A DNA stretch of 64,000 nt from SIG575 sp964507395 (GCA_964507395.1 CAZDQE010000004.1:1-64000); one strand, 5' to 3'. Numbered from the stretch's first letter, positions 8,298-15,614 are shown. The notes: a model not told the origin generated them from the sequence alone. Numbers and translations are program-made.

Positions 8298-8466
8298 AGA
8301 TACCAGTCCTTTCTGACCCTTATTTTGACCCCCAATAAACAGAAAAATGATGATGTTTTAATCTTTGAGAATAAAAATATCTTTCTGCACCTTCTAAATT
8401 AGCGTAAAATATTGACATTTGCTGAAATTTTATATAAAATTTAGGTGAAATAAGAAAGATTTTGGC

Positions 8467-8494
8467 TTTCGCAAAGTTGTAAACTTCACGAAAA
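8467..8494. repeat. 28-bp perfect inverted repeat, right copy
   Basis: This is the exact reverse complement of 7117-7144. Together the copies flank a 1.38-kb segment containing the tyrosine integrase. A degenerate, shortened relative with TTCGCAAA and ACGAAAA arms may exist at 7072-7091. Confidence 0.85.
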
Positions 8495-8668
8495 TACAAG
8501 TATGTAATCTCATTTTTATGTTATAAATATATTCAATTAAATCCATTATATTCCAGACAGGCTGAAAAGCTTGTCTTTTTTTGTCTGCAAGTGTTCTTTT
8601 TGGTTGATACAAAAGTGTTCTTTTTTATCAAGACACACCATAATATTAAAATAGGAAAAGTAAAGTCC

Positions 8669-8787
8669 GCAACTGCCTATATTACACACAAACGAAGTTT
8701 TACGAGTGTGAGGGGTCTCGACTTTGCACCCGAGACCCCTCACACTCATCATGGTAAAACTTTTCGTTATGTGTGTTATGCAGTTGC
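8669..8787. repeat. 119-bp imperfect palindrome, candidate transfer or replication origin
   Basis: The centre is a perfect 16-bp inverted repeat, AGTGTGAGGGGTCTCG (8705-8720) against 8731-8746, around a 10-base loop. Pairing resumes outwards through GTTTTAC/GTAAAAC, ACGAA/TTCGT and ACACACA-like stretches, out to GCAACTGC (8669) and GCAGTTGC (8787). It lies just upstream of the Replic_Relax-type and coupling-ATPase genes, where oriT sites of mobilizable elements are commonly found. It is too long for a normal terminator and has no T run. Function is inferred. Confidence 0.75.
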
Positions 8788-8848
8788 TGATGTGTTGTGT
8801 GTTTTGGTGTTTGTATTTGTTTGTTAGTTTAGTGTGTGGTGAGTTGTT

Positions 8849-9478
8849 GTGGGTATAAGATTAGTTGAGAGAGATTATTTAATATTAAGAGAGATAGACA
8901 GGTGGAGAGTAATTACAGGTAAGCAGATATGTAAGGTAGCTGGATTTTCGGGTCAGAGGTCTTGCGACAGAAGGCTTCATAAGCTTTTGATTGCCGGGAT
9001 TCTTGACAGAAAGCGAATATTATACGGAATCCCGGCAATCTATGAATTGACCCCAAGGGGAAAAGCCATTATCGGTATACCGATAAAAAACGAGCGTGTA
9101 CGAGTTGAACAAATCGTACACGATATGGCCGTATTGGATACGGCTATATATTTCAGCCATAAATATGCAATTGCCTTTTCAGATATTAAATCTGAAAAAC
9201 AATTACATAAACAAGACGGGTTTGCTGTTCGCAAGCACCGCCCCGACTTTGTTTTCACAAAGAATAACAAATCTTTTTGTGTCGAGGTCGAGCTTACAAT
9301 GAAATCAAAGGAAAGATTTAGTAAAAATATTATTGCTAACTTTACAGATTACTATATTCAAATATGGGTAGTTCCTGACTTTAATTCAAAAATATATGCG
9401 TTTCTTTGTGAGATGAAAGAAAGCTATCCAAATATAAAAATCATTGATATTAATGAGGTGAAGTCTTATAACGTTTGA
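8849..9478 (+). CDS. Replic_Relax-type winged-helix protein (plasmid replication-relaxation family)
   Basis: The 209-residue protein starts at GTG 8849. The N-terminal half (about 5-75) is a winged helix: REIDRWRVITGKQICKVAG, then CDRRLHKLLIAGILDRKR and YELTPRGK. This matches the Replic_Relax family found beside TraG/VirD4-like ATPases on Gram-positive mobile elements. The C-terminal half has HRPDFVF and VEVELTMKSKERF, with Asp, Glu and Lys spaced much like a PD-(D/E)XK nuclease-like fold. It overlaps the next gene by 4 bases. Its start lies 61 bases beyond the palindrome, suggesting that it binds there. Binding and nicking activities are not shown. Confidence 0.75.
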   Translation: MGIRLVERDYLILREIDRWRVITGKQICKVAGFSGQRSCDRRLHKLLIAGILDRKRILYGIPAIYELTPRGKAIIGIPIKNERVRVEQIVHDMAVLDTAIYFSHKYAIAFSDIKSEKQLHKQDGFAVRKHRPDFVFTKNNKSFCVEVELTMKSKERFSKNIIANFTDYYIQIWVVPDFNSKIYAFLCEMKESYPNIKIIDINEVKSYNV

Positions 9479-10875
9479 AGCTTTATTTAATCGGTTTAAC
9501 TAAATACGGAAATGCAATTTTACTTACAGTTATGGCAATAGCCTTGTTTTTCATTTGCCTTGAAGCAAGAAAAAGCTTGATTATAAAGAAGCATTTTAAC
9601 TTTTGGAGAGATTTAAAAGCTATGAACAGGAAAATAAAGCCTAATTTAACAAGTAGTAAAGACAGCACTTTTTTAGGCTACAGCCACAAAAAGCCTGTAT
9701 ACATTCCCGATAATTGCAAACATTGCTTTGTTTGCGGTACAACAGGAAGCGGAAAGACCGTTGTTCTTTCAAACTTCATCAAGCATGGTGCAGAAATGAA
9801 ATACCCCATGCTTATAGTTGACGGCAAGGGCGATATTGGAAACGGCTCAATTTTGGAAATAACAAAGCATTTTGTAAACAGGCAAAAATTATATGTTATA
9901 AACCTTGCAGACCCGATAAAATCTGATAAATACAACCCTTTCAGATATGCAAGTCCGACAATGTGCAAGGATATGCTGATTAATATGACGGAGTGGAGCG
10001 AAGAACACTATAAACTGAATACAGAAAGATATCTGCAAAGGCTTATTATACTGTTACAGCAAAATGACATTCCCCTGTCGTTCAACACTATTATTAATAA
10101 TATGAGTGTTGCGAATTTCAACGCTTTAAGTTCAAGGTTGCTGAAAGCTGAAATAATAAGCAAGCAAGAACATTTATTAAACCTTAATATTTCTGATACT
10201 TGCGGTAAAATCGCACAAAATGCAAGTGCAAGGTTCAGCACTATTGCAGAAAGTGAGTTCGGCTCAATATTTGCTGATAACGGAATAGACATATACACGG
10301 CAATTAAAGAAAACGCAGCTATATTGTTTGTTTTAAATCCTTTACTTTATCCTGAAATTTCACCTTTAATGGGTAAACTGATATTAATTGATGCTAAACA
10401 AGCAGTAAATAAATGTTTTAATTCAGGACTTGAAAGAGCGTTTTACATATTTGACGAGATAAATAGTTATGCTTCACCGACTTTAATAGATTTAATAAAC
10501 AAGTCAAGAAGTGCAAATATTACATCAATACTTGCAACACAAAGTTTGTCGGATTTAGATTTTGCCTGTAATGAAGCATTTAAAGAACAAGTAATAGAAA
10601 ATACAAATAATTATATTGTTTTAAGACAGAACAGTTCTGTAAATTCCGAGCATTGGGCGAATGTTTTAGGAACAAAGTCAACTATTGATGTAACTTATCA
10701 ATTACAACAAAGGGGGTATTTAGAAACATCTGAAACAGGTTTAGGAAGTGCAAGACGTGTAAGAGAATTTTTATATCACCCTGATGATATTAAGATTTTA
10801 CAGGTTGGAAAAGGTATTTTTATGTCAAAGGATAACGGCTATCACTCAAAAATAGATATTATAAAGCCATTTTAG
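9475..10875 (+). CDS. VirD4/TraG-like coupling ATPase
   Basis: The 466-residue protein has an N-terminal membrane helix (about 12-31), Walker A GTTGSGKT (88-95), LIVDGKGD, Walker B IFDE (325-328), and a C-terminal ATQSLSDLD sensor region with a TraD/TraM-recognition-like tail. This is the type IV coupling protein fold that brings DNA to a membrane channel. No other type IV secretion genes are in the element, so it would have to use a host or co-resident system or act in DNA partitioning. Translation begins at TTG 9475, overlapping the previous stop, with GAGGTGAAG about 12 bases upstream. The ATPase fold is firm; the conjugative role is inferred. Confidence 0.85.
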   Translation: MKLYLIGLTKYGNAILLTVMAIALFFICLEARKSLIIKKHFNFWRDLKAMNRKIKPNLTSSKDSTFLGYSHKKPVYIPDNCKHCFVCGTTGSGKTVVLSNFIKHGAEMKYPMLIVDGKGDIGNGSILEITKHFVNRQKLYVINLADPIKSDKYNPFRYASPTMCKDMLINMTEWSEEHYKLNTERYLQRLIILLQQNDIPLSFNTIINNMSVANFNALSSRLLKAEIISKQEHLLNLNISDTCGKIAQNASARFSTIAESEFGSIFADNGIDIYTAIKENAAILFVLNPLLYPEISPLMGKLILIDAKQAVNKCFNSGLERAFYIFDEINSYASPTLIDLINKSRSANITSILATQSLSDLDFACNEAFKEQVIENTNNYIVLRQNSSVNSEHWANVLGTKSTIDVTYQLQQRGYLETSETGLGSARRVREFLYHPDDIKILQVGKGIFMSKDNGYHSKIDIIKPF

Positions 10876-10887
10876 GAGGTTTGTTTT

Positions 10888-11757
10888 ATGGAGAAAAGAG
10901 GCGGATTTTTCAAATCAAATTGGGCATATTTAGTATGGTTTGCAATTTATTATACTATCGCAGTTTTTCTGATTTATATGTGTACAAGCGATTTTGTAAT
11001 AAGCTTTTTTCTATCTTTTTTCATTTATGGTGCTTCTGTAGGACTTGCATTATCTCCTGTTGGAGAAAGTATATTACGGTTAATGCAGGGAATTAAACCA
11101 ATTCAGACAGAACAAGACAGAGAATATTTAATGCCGATTTTTGAAGAAGTGTATGCAGAAGCTTTAAAATTCACTCCCGAACTAAACGAAGATATCGAAC
11201 TATACATATCTGAAAGTATGACAGTAAATGCCTTTGCTATCGGAAGAAAGACAATAGCAGTAACAAGAGGAGCAATATATACCTTTAGTCCCGAGGAATT
11301 AAAGGGAATATTATCCCATGAATTCGGTCATATGGCGAATGGTGATACAAAAGCCTTACTTATTAATGTAGTAGGAAACGGATTTTTCTCTTTAATAATC
11401 TTTGTTTTTCGGTTTATAATGTTGTTAATACAAAATATTACGGTTGCTTTTAGCGGTAAAAATATTGTTGTTGCTGTACTTGCAATAATTTCATTTTTAT
11501 TCAGATTACTTGTTGATTTAGGAATAATTGTGTTTGTTTTCTTGGGTAATGTGATTTTAGCACTCAATAGCAGATACAGTGAACTGCTTGCTGATGAATA
11601 CGCTTTTCAAATCGGCTATGGCGAAGAACTAAAGAATTCTTTGTATATAATCAGTAAATTGAGTTTACCTGAAAAATTAACGCTTATGGAACGCTTGACA
11701 GCTTCACACCCATATACAACAGCAAGAATTGAAAAACTTGAAGAATTAGGGGCTTAA
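10888..11757 (+). CDS. htpX: HtpX-like M48 membrane metalloprotease
   Basis: The 289-residue protein has paired membrane helices near the N-terminus (about 12-60) and another hydrophobic pair at about 155-225. The zinc motif is HEFGH (144-148) and a likely third ligand is Glu232 in SRYSE, followed by LADEYA. This is the HtpX-type membrane quality-control peptidase family. It follows the coupling ATPase after 12 bases with a strong AGGAGG site, so the two are co-transcribed. Chromosomal HtpX degrades misfolded membrane proteins. Why an integrated element carries one is unclear; it may process element or host envelope proteins. Confidence 0.85.
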   Translation: MEKRGGFFKSNWAYLVWFAIYYTIAVFLIYMCTSDFVISFFLSFFIYGASVGLALSPVGESILRLMQGIKPIQTEQDREYLMPIFEEVYAEALKFTPELNEDIELYISESMTVNAFAIGRKTIAVTRGAIYTFSPEELKGILSHEFGHMANGDTKALLINVVGNGFFSLIIFVFRFIMLLIQNITVAFSGKNIVVAVLAIISFLFRLLVDLGIIVFVFLGNVILALNSRYSELLADEYAFQIGYGEELKNSLYIISKLSLPEKLTLMERLTASHPYTTARIEKLEELGA

Positions 11758-11768
11758 ACAAGCCACAA

Positions 11769-11877
11769 TATCCCATACCCCTTAATTGATAATACTGCCA
11801 AAAGTAAGAAAATCAGACTTGCAAAACGCAGGTCTGATTTTCGCTTTTGGCATATTCTTTCTTTTGGGTATGGGATA
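11769..11877. repeat. nested long hairpin at the right end of the element
   Basis: Outer arms TATCCCATACCC (11769-11780) and GGGTATGGGATA (11866-11877) enclose a second hairpin, TGCCAAAAG...AATCAGAC against GTCTGATTTTCGCTTTTGGCA (about 11796-11851). It ends the htpX transcript and sits about 40 bp from the attachment junction. Confidence 0.75.
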
Positions 11878-11912
11878 ATATTTTAGTCAAGAGTAGTTAT
11901 TAATTTGATGTG

Positions 11913-12029
11913 TCATAAAATCAGTGGTTCATCGGGTCCGCCATACTGAGTAATAATGATTTTTGCAAGCTTCGGATTGGGATTCTTAATATTTACAGGA
12001 TACTGTAATCTCTTTTCATATTGGAACAT
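11913..12029 (-). pseudogene. cotJC: cotJC 5' fragment (codons 1-33)
   Basis: From ATG 12029 the minus strand encodes MFQYEKRLQYPVNIK, then NPNPKLAKIIITQYGGPD, the conserved N-terminus of spore coat protein CotJC. After codon 33 the element begins, giving EPLIL and a stop at 11913-11915. The start overlaps the cotJB stop as TAATG, so the original order cotJA-cotJB-cotJC is intact. Joining codon 33 (GAT, 11933-11931) to the fragment at 1702 gives the normal GGPDGELGA sequence without a base gained or lost. Full-length CotJC is about 190 residues. The rest beyond codon 68 is not in the window. Confidence 0.92.
11915..11933 (-). other. attachment site half (right junction of the 10.2-kb element)
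   Basis: The minus strand reads cotJC up to GATG (11933-11930), then AACC, then ACTGATTTTAT (11925-11915). The last arm is the exact inverse of ATAAAATCAGT at 1722-1712. In the excised circle the two arms flank the core symmetrically, with the centre between G and A of GATG. Confidence 0.75.
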
Positions 12030-12280
12030 TAGCAGTCACAACCTTCTTTCTCCCATGGCCATGGGTTTTTAATCCATTCAACGCCCTGTGCGTTAGTAGT
12101 TGAAAGCTTCCAGCATTTTTCTTCAAATTCCTCGCGAAGCATCAGATATTTTTCTTTATATTTATTATAAAGTGCAATGGCTTCCGTATCGCATGTATGT
12201 GTGTCAAGATAAAGGTGAAGATCCCACATGACAAATGCAGTTGCAGAAAGCTGCCTTAAAAGATCATTGTTTCTCATCAT
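12029..12280 (-). CDS. cotJB: spore coat protein CotJB
   Basis: The 83-residue protein has the CotJB signature: RQLSATAFVMWDLHLYLDTH near the N-terminus, ALYNKYKEKYLMLREEFEE, and the C-terminal WIKNPWPWEKEG. CotJB is an inner spore coat component made in the mother cell and works with CotJA and CotJC. ATG 12280 overlaps the cotJA stop (ATGA) and is preceded by GGAGG at 12290-12294. TTG codons a few bases upstream are therefore not needed. The downstream partner cotJC is interrupted. Confidence 0.93.
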   Translation of the reverse strand: MMRNNDLLRQLSATAFVMWDLHLYLDTHTCDTEAIALYNKYKEKYLMLREEFEEKCWKLSTTNAQGVEWIKNPWPWEKEGCDC

Positions 12281-12540
12281 TTGCAACAACCTCCGAGAAA
12301 AGGCTTGTCGAGGCAGGGGAATGCTGTTCCTCTTTCCAATGCTTTACATTCATCATAAAGCTCCGTCATTTCCTGAAAAGGCACAAATGCCATAGCTACC
12401 GGTGTACATTCGGGAAATTTTCCTTCGGGCTGAATACAACATTTTTTTACATAACTATAGTTGCTTCTGTCCGTTTGTCTGTAGTAATTGTCACGCATCA
12501 TACGAGAATTACCTGACGAATAATCATACATTCTTTGCAA
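12277..12540 (-). CDS. cotJA: spore coat-associated protein CotJA
   Basis: The 87-residue protein has the CotJA-type Pro/Cys region: TPVAMAFVPFQEM, LYDECKALERGTAFPCLDKPF and the C-terminal LGGCCK. It is the first gene of the cotJ operon. The likely start is TTG 12540, because AAAGGAG ends 7 bases upstream; the first ATG (12531) is too far from it. Upstream on the minus strand, CATAACAT and CATAATAA stretches recall the CATACAMT-type -10 of sporulation sigma-E, but I find no matching -35. Expression in the mother cell is family knowledge, not visible here. Confidence 0.88.
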   Translation of the reverse strand: MQRMYDYSSGNSRMMRDNYYRQTDRSNYSYVKKCCIQPEGKFPECTPVAMAFVPFQEMTELYDECKALERGTAFPCLDKPFLGGCCK

Positions 12541-12612
12541 AATGATTCTCCTTTCATAAGTTTATTCATTATTATGTTATGTGCTTTGTCCCAAAGTGTG
12601 AAAATAAGTTGC

Positions 12613-12643
12613 AAAAAAGCGGCAAGTTTAAACTTACCGCTTT
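12613..12643 (-). terminator. terminator of the histidine operon
   Basis: Near-perfect 14-bp arms, AAAGCGGCAAGTTT and AAACTTACCGCTTT, meet at 12629/12630. On the minus strand the stem is followed by six T. It lies just beyond the last gene of the his transcript. Confidence 0.85.
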
Positions 12644-12645
12644 CT

Positions 12646-13461
12646 TTAATATGTTGCTTCAAATGTTGTTTTATAAACCATTCCGAAACCTTGGTTATAG
12701 CCTATGTATAAATCGTCATTCACAAGGAAAATATTTTCACTTTCGTATTGTGCAGCTTCATCGTTGAGTTCGAAAACACCGTAATGGTTTCCGTTCCAAT
12801 CATAAACTGAAATTGCGTTAGGAAAGCTCAGAAGAAAATATAAATATTTATCGTCACTGTCCATGCCTTGCTTCGTTGTAGATTTCGGTTTGACTCCCTT
12901 GATCGTTTCAATCACATTAAAATCTTTATCAAGTATCGCAAAATCAAAAGTGTAGGAAATGCCCACGGCATATCTGTTTGTTTTAGCGTTATATGTGATT
13001 GAATAAATTTCAAGGGGAATCTCTACAGTTTCAATAATTTCCAGCGTGTCCTTGTCAACAAAAGACACAAGAGTTCTGTTTGGAGAGTTGTGACAAACCA
13101 CAAGACATTTTTTATCTTTATTATATGCAATATCATTTCCGTGGTCAACCTTTACAACCTCTGCTCTTGCCACTTCTTCCCATGTTTCGAGGCTGTATTT
13201 AGAGATTGAACAAACATTTGCGTAACTGTTGTTAGAACAGAAATAAGCATATTTTCCGTCAGTACAACCTCCTTGAAGGATTGTCTGACTGGCGTAATGC
13301 AAATCTTCAAGCACAAGCTCGGAAGAAAATGAGATTTCCTTTACTGAAGAAAAATCAATATCATCAAAACCGTTGTTATATACGTTAATACCGAAAAAGC
13401 TCAGTATTGACATAAAGAAGGATAATAAAACTGAAATAAAATTTGTAAGAACAGGGGACAT
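12646..13461 (-). CDS. predicted exported beta-propeller-like protein of unknown function
   Basis: The 271-residue protein has one N-terminal hydrophobic segment (about 5-25), a signal peptide or anchor. The rest is repeating beta-strand units with GKYAYFCSN, NDIAYNKDKKCLVVCHN, SITYNAKTNRYAVG and DDKYLYFLL. This pattern is typical of WD40/NHL-like propellers with about five or six blades. AAGGAG precedes ATG 13461. It starts 16 bases after hisIE and shares the his terminator, so it is likely co-transcribed. I do not recognise a family, and no link to histidine synthesis is evident. Confidence 0.65.
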   Translation of the reverse strand: MSPVLTNFISVLLSFFMSILSFFGINVYNNGFDDIDFSSVKEISFSSELVLEDLHYASQTILQGGCTDGKYAYFCSNNSYANVCSISKYSLETWEEVARAEVVKVDHGNDIAYNKDKKCLVVCHNSPNRTLVSFVDKDTLEIIETVEIPLEIYSITYNAKTNRYAVGISYTFDFAILDKDFNVIETIKGVKPKSTTKQGMDSDDKYLYFLLSFPNAISVYDWNGNHYGVFELNDEAAQYESENIFLVNDDLYIGYNQGFGMVYKTTFEATY

Positions 13462-13477
13462 ACCGTCAACTCCTTAA

Positions 13478-14122
13478 TTACTGCATTTTTTCCTGTTTGA
13501 TTTTTTTGTCAATAATATGACGCTTTGAAAGCTCTGTTGTAACATCATCAAGTGTGATGCCCATTTCAATCATCATAACCATTACATGATAAGCAAGGTC
13601 AGCAATTTCATAAATTGTTTCGGCTTTGTCGCCGCCTTTAGCACCGATGATAACCTCGGTACATTCTTCGCCTACCTTCTTGAGTATTTTATCAATACCT
13701 TTTTCAAAAAGGTAAGTTGTGTACGAGCCTTCTTTTTTCTGGGTTTTTCTGCCAACGAGCATATCGTAAAGTCCCGGATATGAGAAAGCGTTTTCTTTTG
13801 ACGGTTCAACAATATCGTTGAAGAAACAGCTCTCACTTCCCGTATGACAGGCAGGACCTTCTTTAATTACATCTACAAGAAGAGTGTCCATATCGCAGTC
13901 AGTTCTGATTGATACAATATTCTGCACATTACCTGATGTTGCACCTTTTCTCCAGAGCTCCTGTCTGCTTCTGCTGAAGAAGCAGGTTTTTCCTTCTTCT
14001 ATACTGATTCTAAGACTTTCTTCATTCATGTATGCAAGCATAAGAACTTTTTTGGTGTAAAAATCCTGTACAATTGCAGGAATGAGCCCTTTTTCATCAT
14101 ATTTTAACTCTTTAATATCCAT
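13478..14122 (-). CDS. hisI: bifunctional PRA-cyclohydrolase / PR-ATP pyrophosphatase HisIE
   Basis: This 214-residue fusion catalyses steps 2 and 3 of histidine synthesis. The HisI part (1-107) has SRQELWRKGATSGN, the DCDMDTLL metal site and GPACHTGSESCFF. The HisE part (about 110-210) has the MazG-like EEcxE helix GEECTEVIIGAKGGD and the following ADLAYHVMVMM. It is the last pathway gene of the operon, 11 bases after hisF. Confidence 0.96.
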   Translation of the reverse strand: MDIKELKYDEKGLIPAIVQDFYTKKVLMLAYMNEESLRISIEEGKTCFFSRSRQELWRKGATSGNVQNIVSIRTDCDMDTLLVDVIKEGPACHTGSESCFFNDIVEPSKENAFSYPGLYDMLVGRKTQKKEGSYTTYLFEKGIDKILKKVGEECTEVIIGAKGGDKAETIYEIADLAYHVMVMMIEMGITLDDVTTELSKRHIIDKKIKQEKMQ

Positions 14123-14133
14123 AGTAATTCTCC

Positions 14134-14889
14134 TTATATTCTCATCTCGATGTTATTTTCAATGAGATAGTTTTTCAAATCCTTGATCGAAAGTTCTTTT
14201 CTGTGGAAAATTGATGCTGCAAGTCCTGCATCAGAACAATTTTCGTTGAACAGGTGAAGAAAATCTTCTTTTTTGCCTGCACCGCCGCTTGCAATAACAG
14301 GAACAGAAACTCTTTCGGAAATAGCTTTAAGCATTTCAATGTCGAATCCCTGTTTAATTCCGTCAGTGTCAATACTGTTGACAACAAGCTCGCCTGCACC
14401 GCGTTTTTCACCGTCAACTGCCCACTGAATAGCTTCAATACCTGTGTCAATTCTGCCACCGTTTTTGAAGATATGGAACTCACCGTCAACTCTCTTGATG
14501 TCCATGGAAAGAACTACACACTGGTCACCGTATTTTTTTGCAGCCTGAGTAATAAGCTCAGGGTTATTAATTGCGCCTGAATTAACAGATACTTTGTCAG
14601 CACCGCATTTTAAAACTATGTCAAAATCATCAACTGTGTTGATACCTCCGCCGACTGTAAGTGGAATAAAAATTTCAGATGCAACTTTTGCAAGAACATC
14701 AGTAAATAAACCTCTGCCTTCGTGTGAAGCAGTAATGTCATAGAAAACAAGCTCATCCGCACCGCTGTCGTTATAGAAATGAGCAAGCTCGACAGGGTCA
14801 GCAACATCCTGAATTCCCTCGAAATTTACACCCTTAACAACTCGTCCGTTTCTGACATCGAGGCAGGGGATTATTCTTTTTGTAATCAT
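14134..14889 (-). CDS. hisF: imidazole glycerol phosphate synthase cyclase subunit HisF
   Basis: The 251-residue TIM barrel begins MITKRIIPCLDVRNGRVVKG. The acid/base aspartates are seen in CLDVRNG and NSIDTDGIKQG, and phosphate-binding loops in VGGGI and ASGGAG. With HisH it forms the heterodimer that uses ammonia from glutamine to make imidazole glycerol phosphate and AICAR. Its start overlaps the hisA stop by one base. Confidence 0.97.
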   Translation of the reverse strand: MITKRIIPCLDVRNGRVVKGVNFEGIQDVADPVELAHFYNDSGADELVFYDITASHEGRGLFTDVLAKVASEIFIPLTVGGGINTVDDFDIVLKCGADKVSVNSGAINNPELITQAAKKYGDQCVVLSMDIKRVDGEFHIFKNGGRIDTGIEAIQWAVDGEKRGAGELVVNSIDTDGIKQGFDIEMLKAISERVSVPVIASGGAGKKEDFLHLFNENCSDAGLAASIFHRKELSIKDLKNYLIENNIEMRI

Positions 14890-15614
14890 TATAAAATCTC
14901 CCCCTTCGCGATTTTGAGAACTCTTTCAAGGTCAAGTTTACCTGCATAAACAGCCTTACCTACAATTGCACCGTAAGTGTTCATAGAAGTCAGTTTTTTG
15001 ATTTCTTCTTCAAATGTAATACCGCCTGACGCGATAATATCAAGGTTTTTTATTTCTGCAAGTTTCTCATAAATTTCAAGATTTGTGCCCGAAAGTGTGC
15101 CGTCCTTTGAAATATCAGTGTAAATTACCGTTTTTACACCTGCATCACGAAGCTTACGGCAAAAATCCAGTGAATCGATTTCTGTTGTTTCAAGCCAACC
15201 GCTGACAGCAACTTTGCCGTTTCGAGCATCAACGCCAACTGCAATCTTATCACCGTGTTTTTTTACGGCTTCTTCGACAAATTTAAAATTACGCACTGCG
15301 ACAGTGCCGAGGATTACTCTGTTAACACCGAGGGAAAGATAATCTTCAATTCTTTTTTCGTCACGGATACCGCCGCCGACCTCAGTGAAAAGTTTACCTG
15401 TTTCGGCAACACTTTTAATTACATCGAAGTTTACGGGTGCACCGTCTTTGGCACCGTCGAGGTCAACCATGTGAAGATTTTTTGCACCTTTTTTTATAAA
15501 TGCTTCAGCCATTTCGAGTGGACTTGAGCCGTAAACAGTCATTCTGTTGTAGTCACCCTCGGTAAGTCTTACAACATTACCGTTTCTGATATCTATAGCG
15601 GGAAAAATTTCCAT
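14889..15614 (-). CDS. hisA: phosphoribosylformimino-AICAR ribotide isomerase HisA
   Basis: The 241-residue TIM barrel has PAIDIRNGNVVRLTEGDY, VDLDGAKDG, EVGGGIRDE and the catalytic aspartate in YTDISKDGTLSG. It isomerises ProFAR to PRFAR, the HisFH substrate. It lies between hisH (12-base gap) and hisF (1-base overlap). Confidence 0.97.
   Translation of the reverse strand: MEIFPAIDIRNGNVVRLTEGDYNRMTVYGSSPLEMAEAFIKKGAKNLHMVDLDGAKDGAPVNFDVIKSVAETGKLFTEVGGGIRDEKRIEDYLSLGVNRVILGTVAVRNFKFVEEAVKKHGDKIAVGVDARNGKVAVSGWLETTEIDSLDFCRKLRDAGVKTVIYTDISKDGTLSGTNLEIYEKLAEIKNLDIIASGGITFEEEIKKLTSMNTYGAIVGKAVYAGKLDLERVLKIAKGEIL

Larger units (their letters stand above)
8298..8848. other. 550-bp noncoding region between integrase and transfer genes
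   Basis: No credible gene is present; the open frames over 8591-8827 and 8430-8752 run through the palindrome and lack a ribosome binding site. The stretch holds the upstream region of the integrase, the right 28-bp repeat (8467-8494), the long palindrome at 8669-8787, and the start of a segment without C on the plus strand that runs from 8788 into the next gene. This looks like a regulatory or transfer-origin region. Confidence 0.7.
1702..11933. mobile_element. 10.2-kb serine-recombinase element interrupting cotJC
   Basis: The ends are defined by host sequence: cotJC codons 1-33 stop being cotJC at GATG 11933-11930, and codons 33-68 resume at GATG 1705-1702. The two copies of the core are about 10,228 bp apart. 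Inside are a large serine recombinase next to the left end, a small ORF, a secreted subtilisin-like protease, a tyrosine integrase, a Replic_Relax-type protein, a VirD4/TraG-like ATPase and an HtpX-like protease. No capsid, portal or tail genes are visible, so it is not a complete phage. The coupling ATPase and palindrome suggest a mobilizable element. No conventional relaxase is recognisable. Confidence 0.85.

Noticed and set aside
8591..8827. Open frames crossing the long palindrome
   Set aside because: They are created by the inverted repeat, have low-complexity ends and no start signal.
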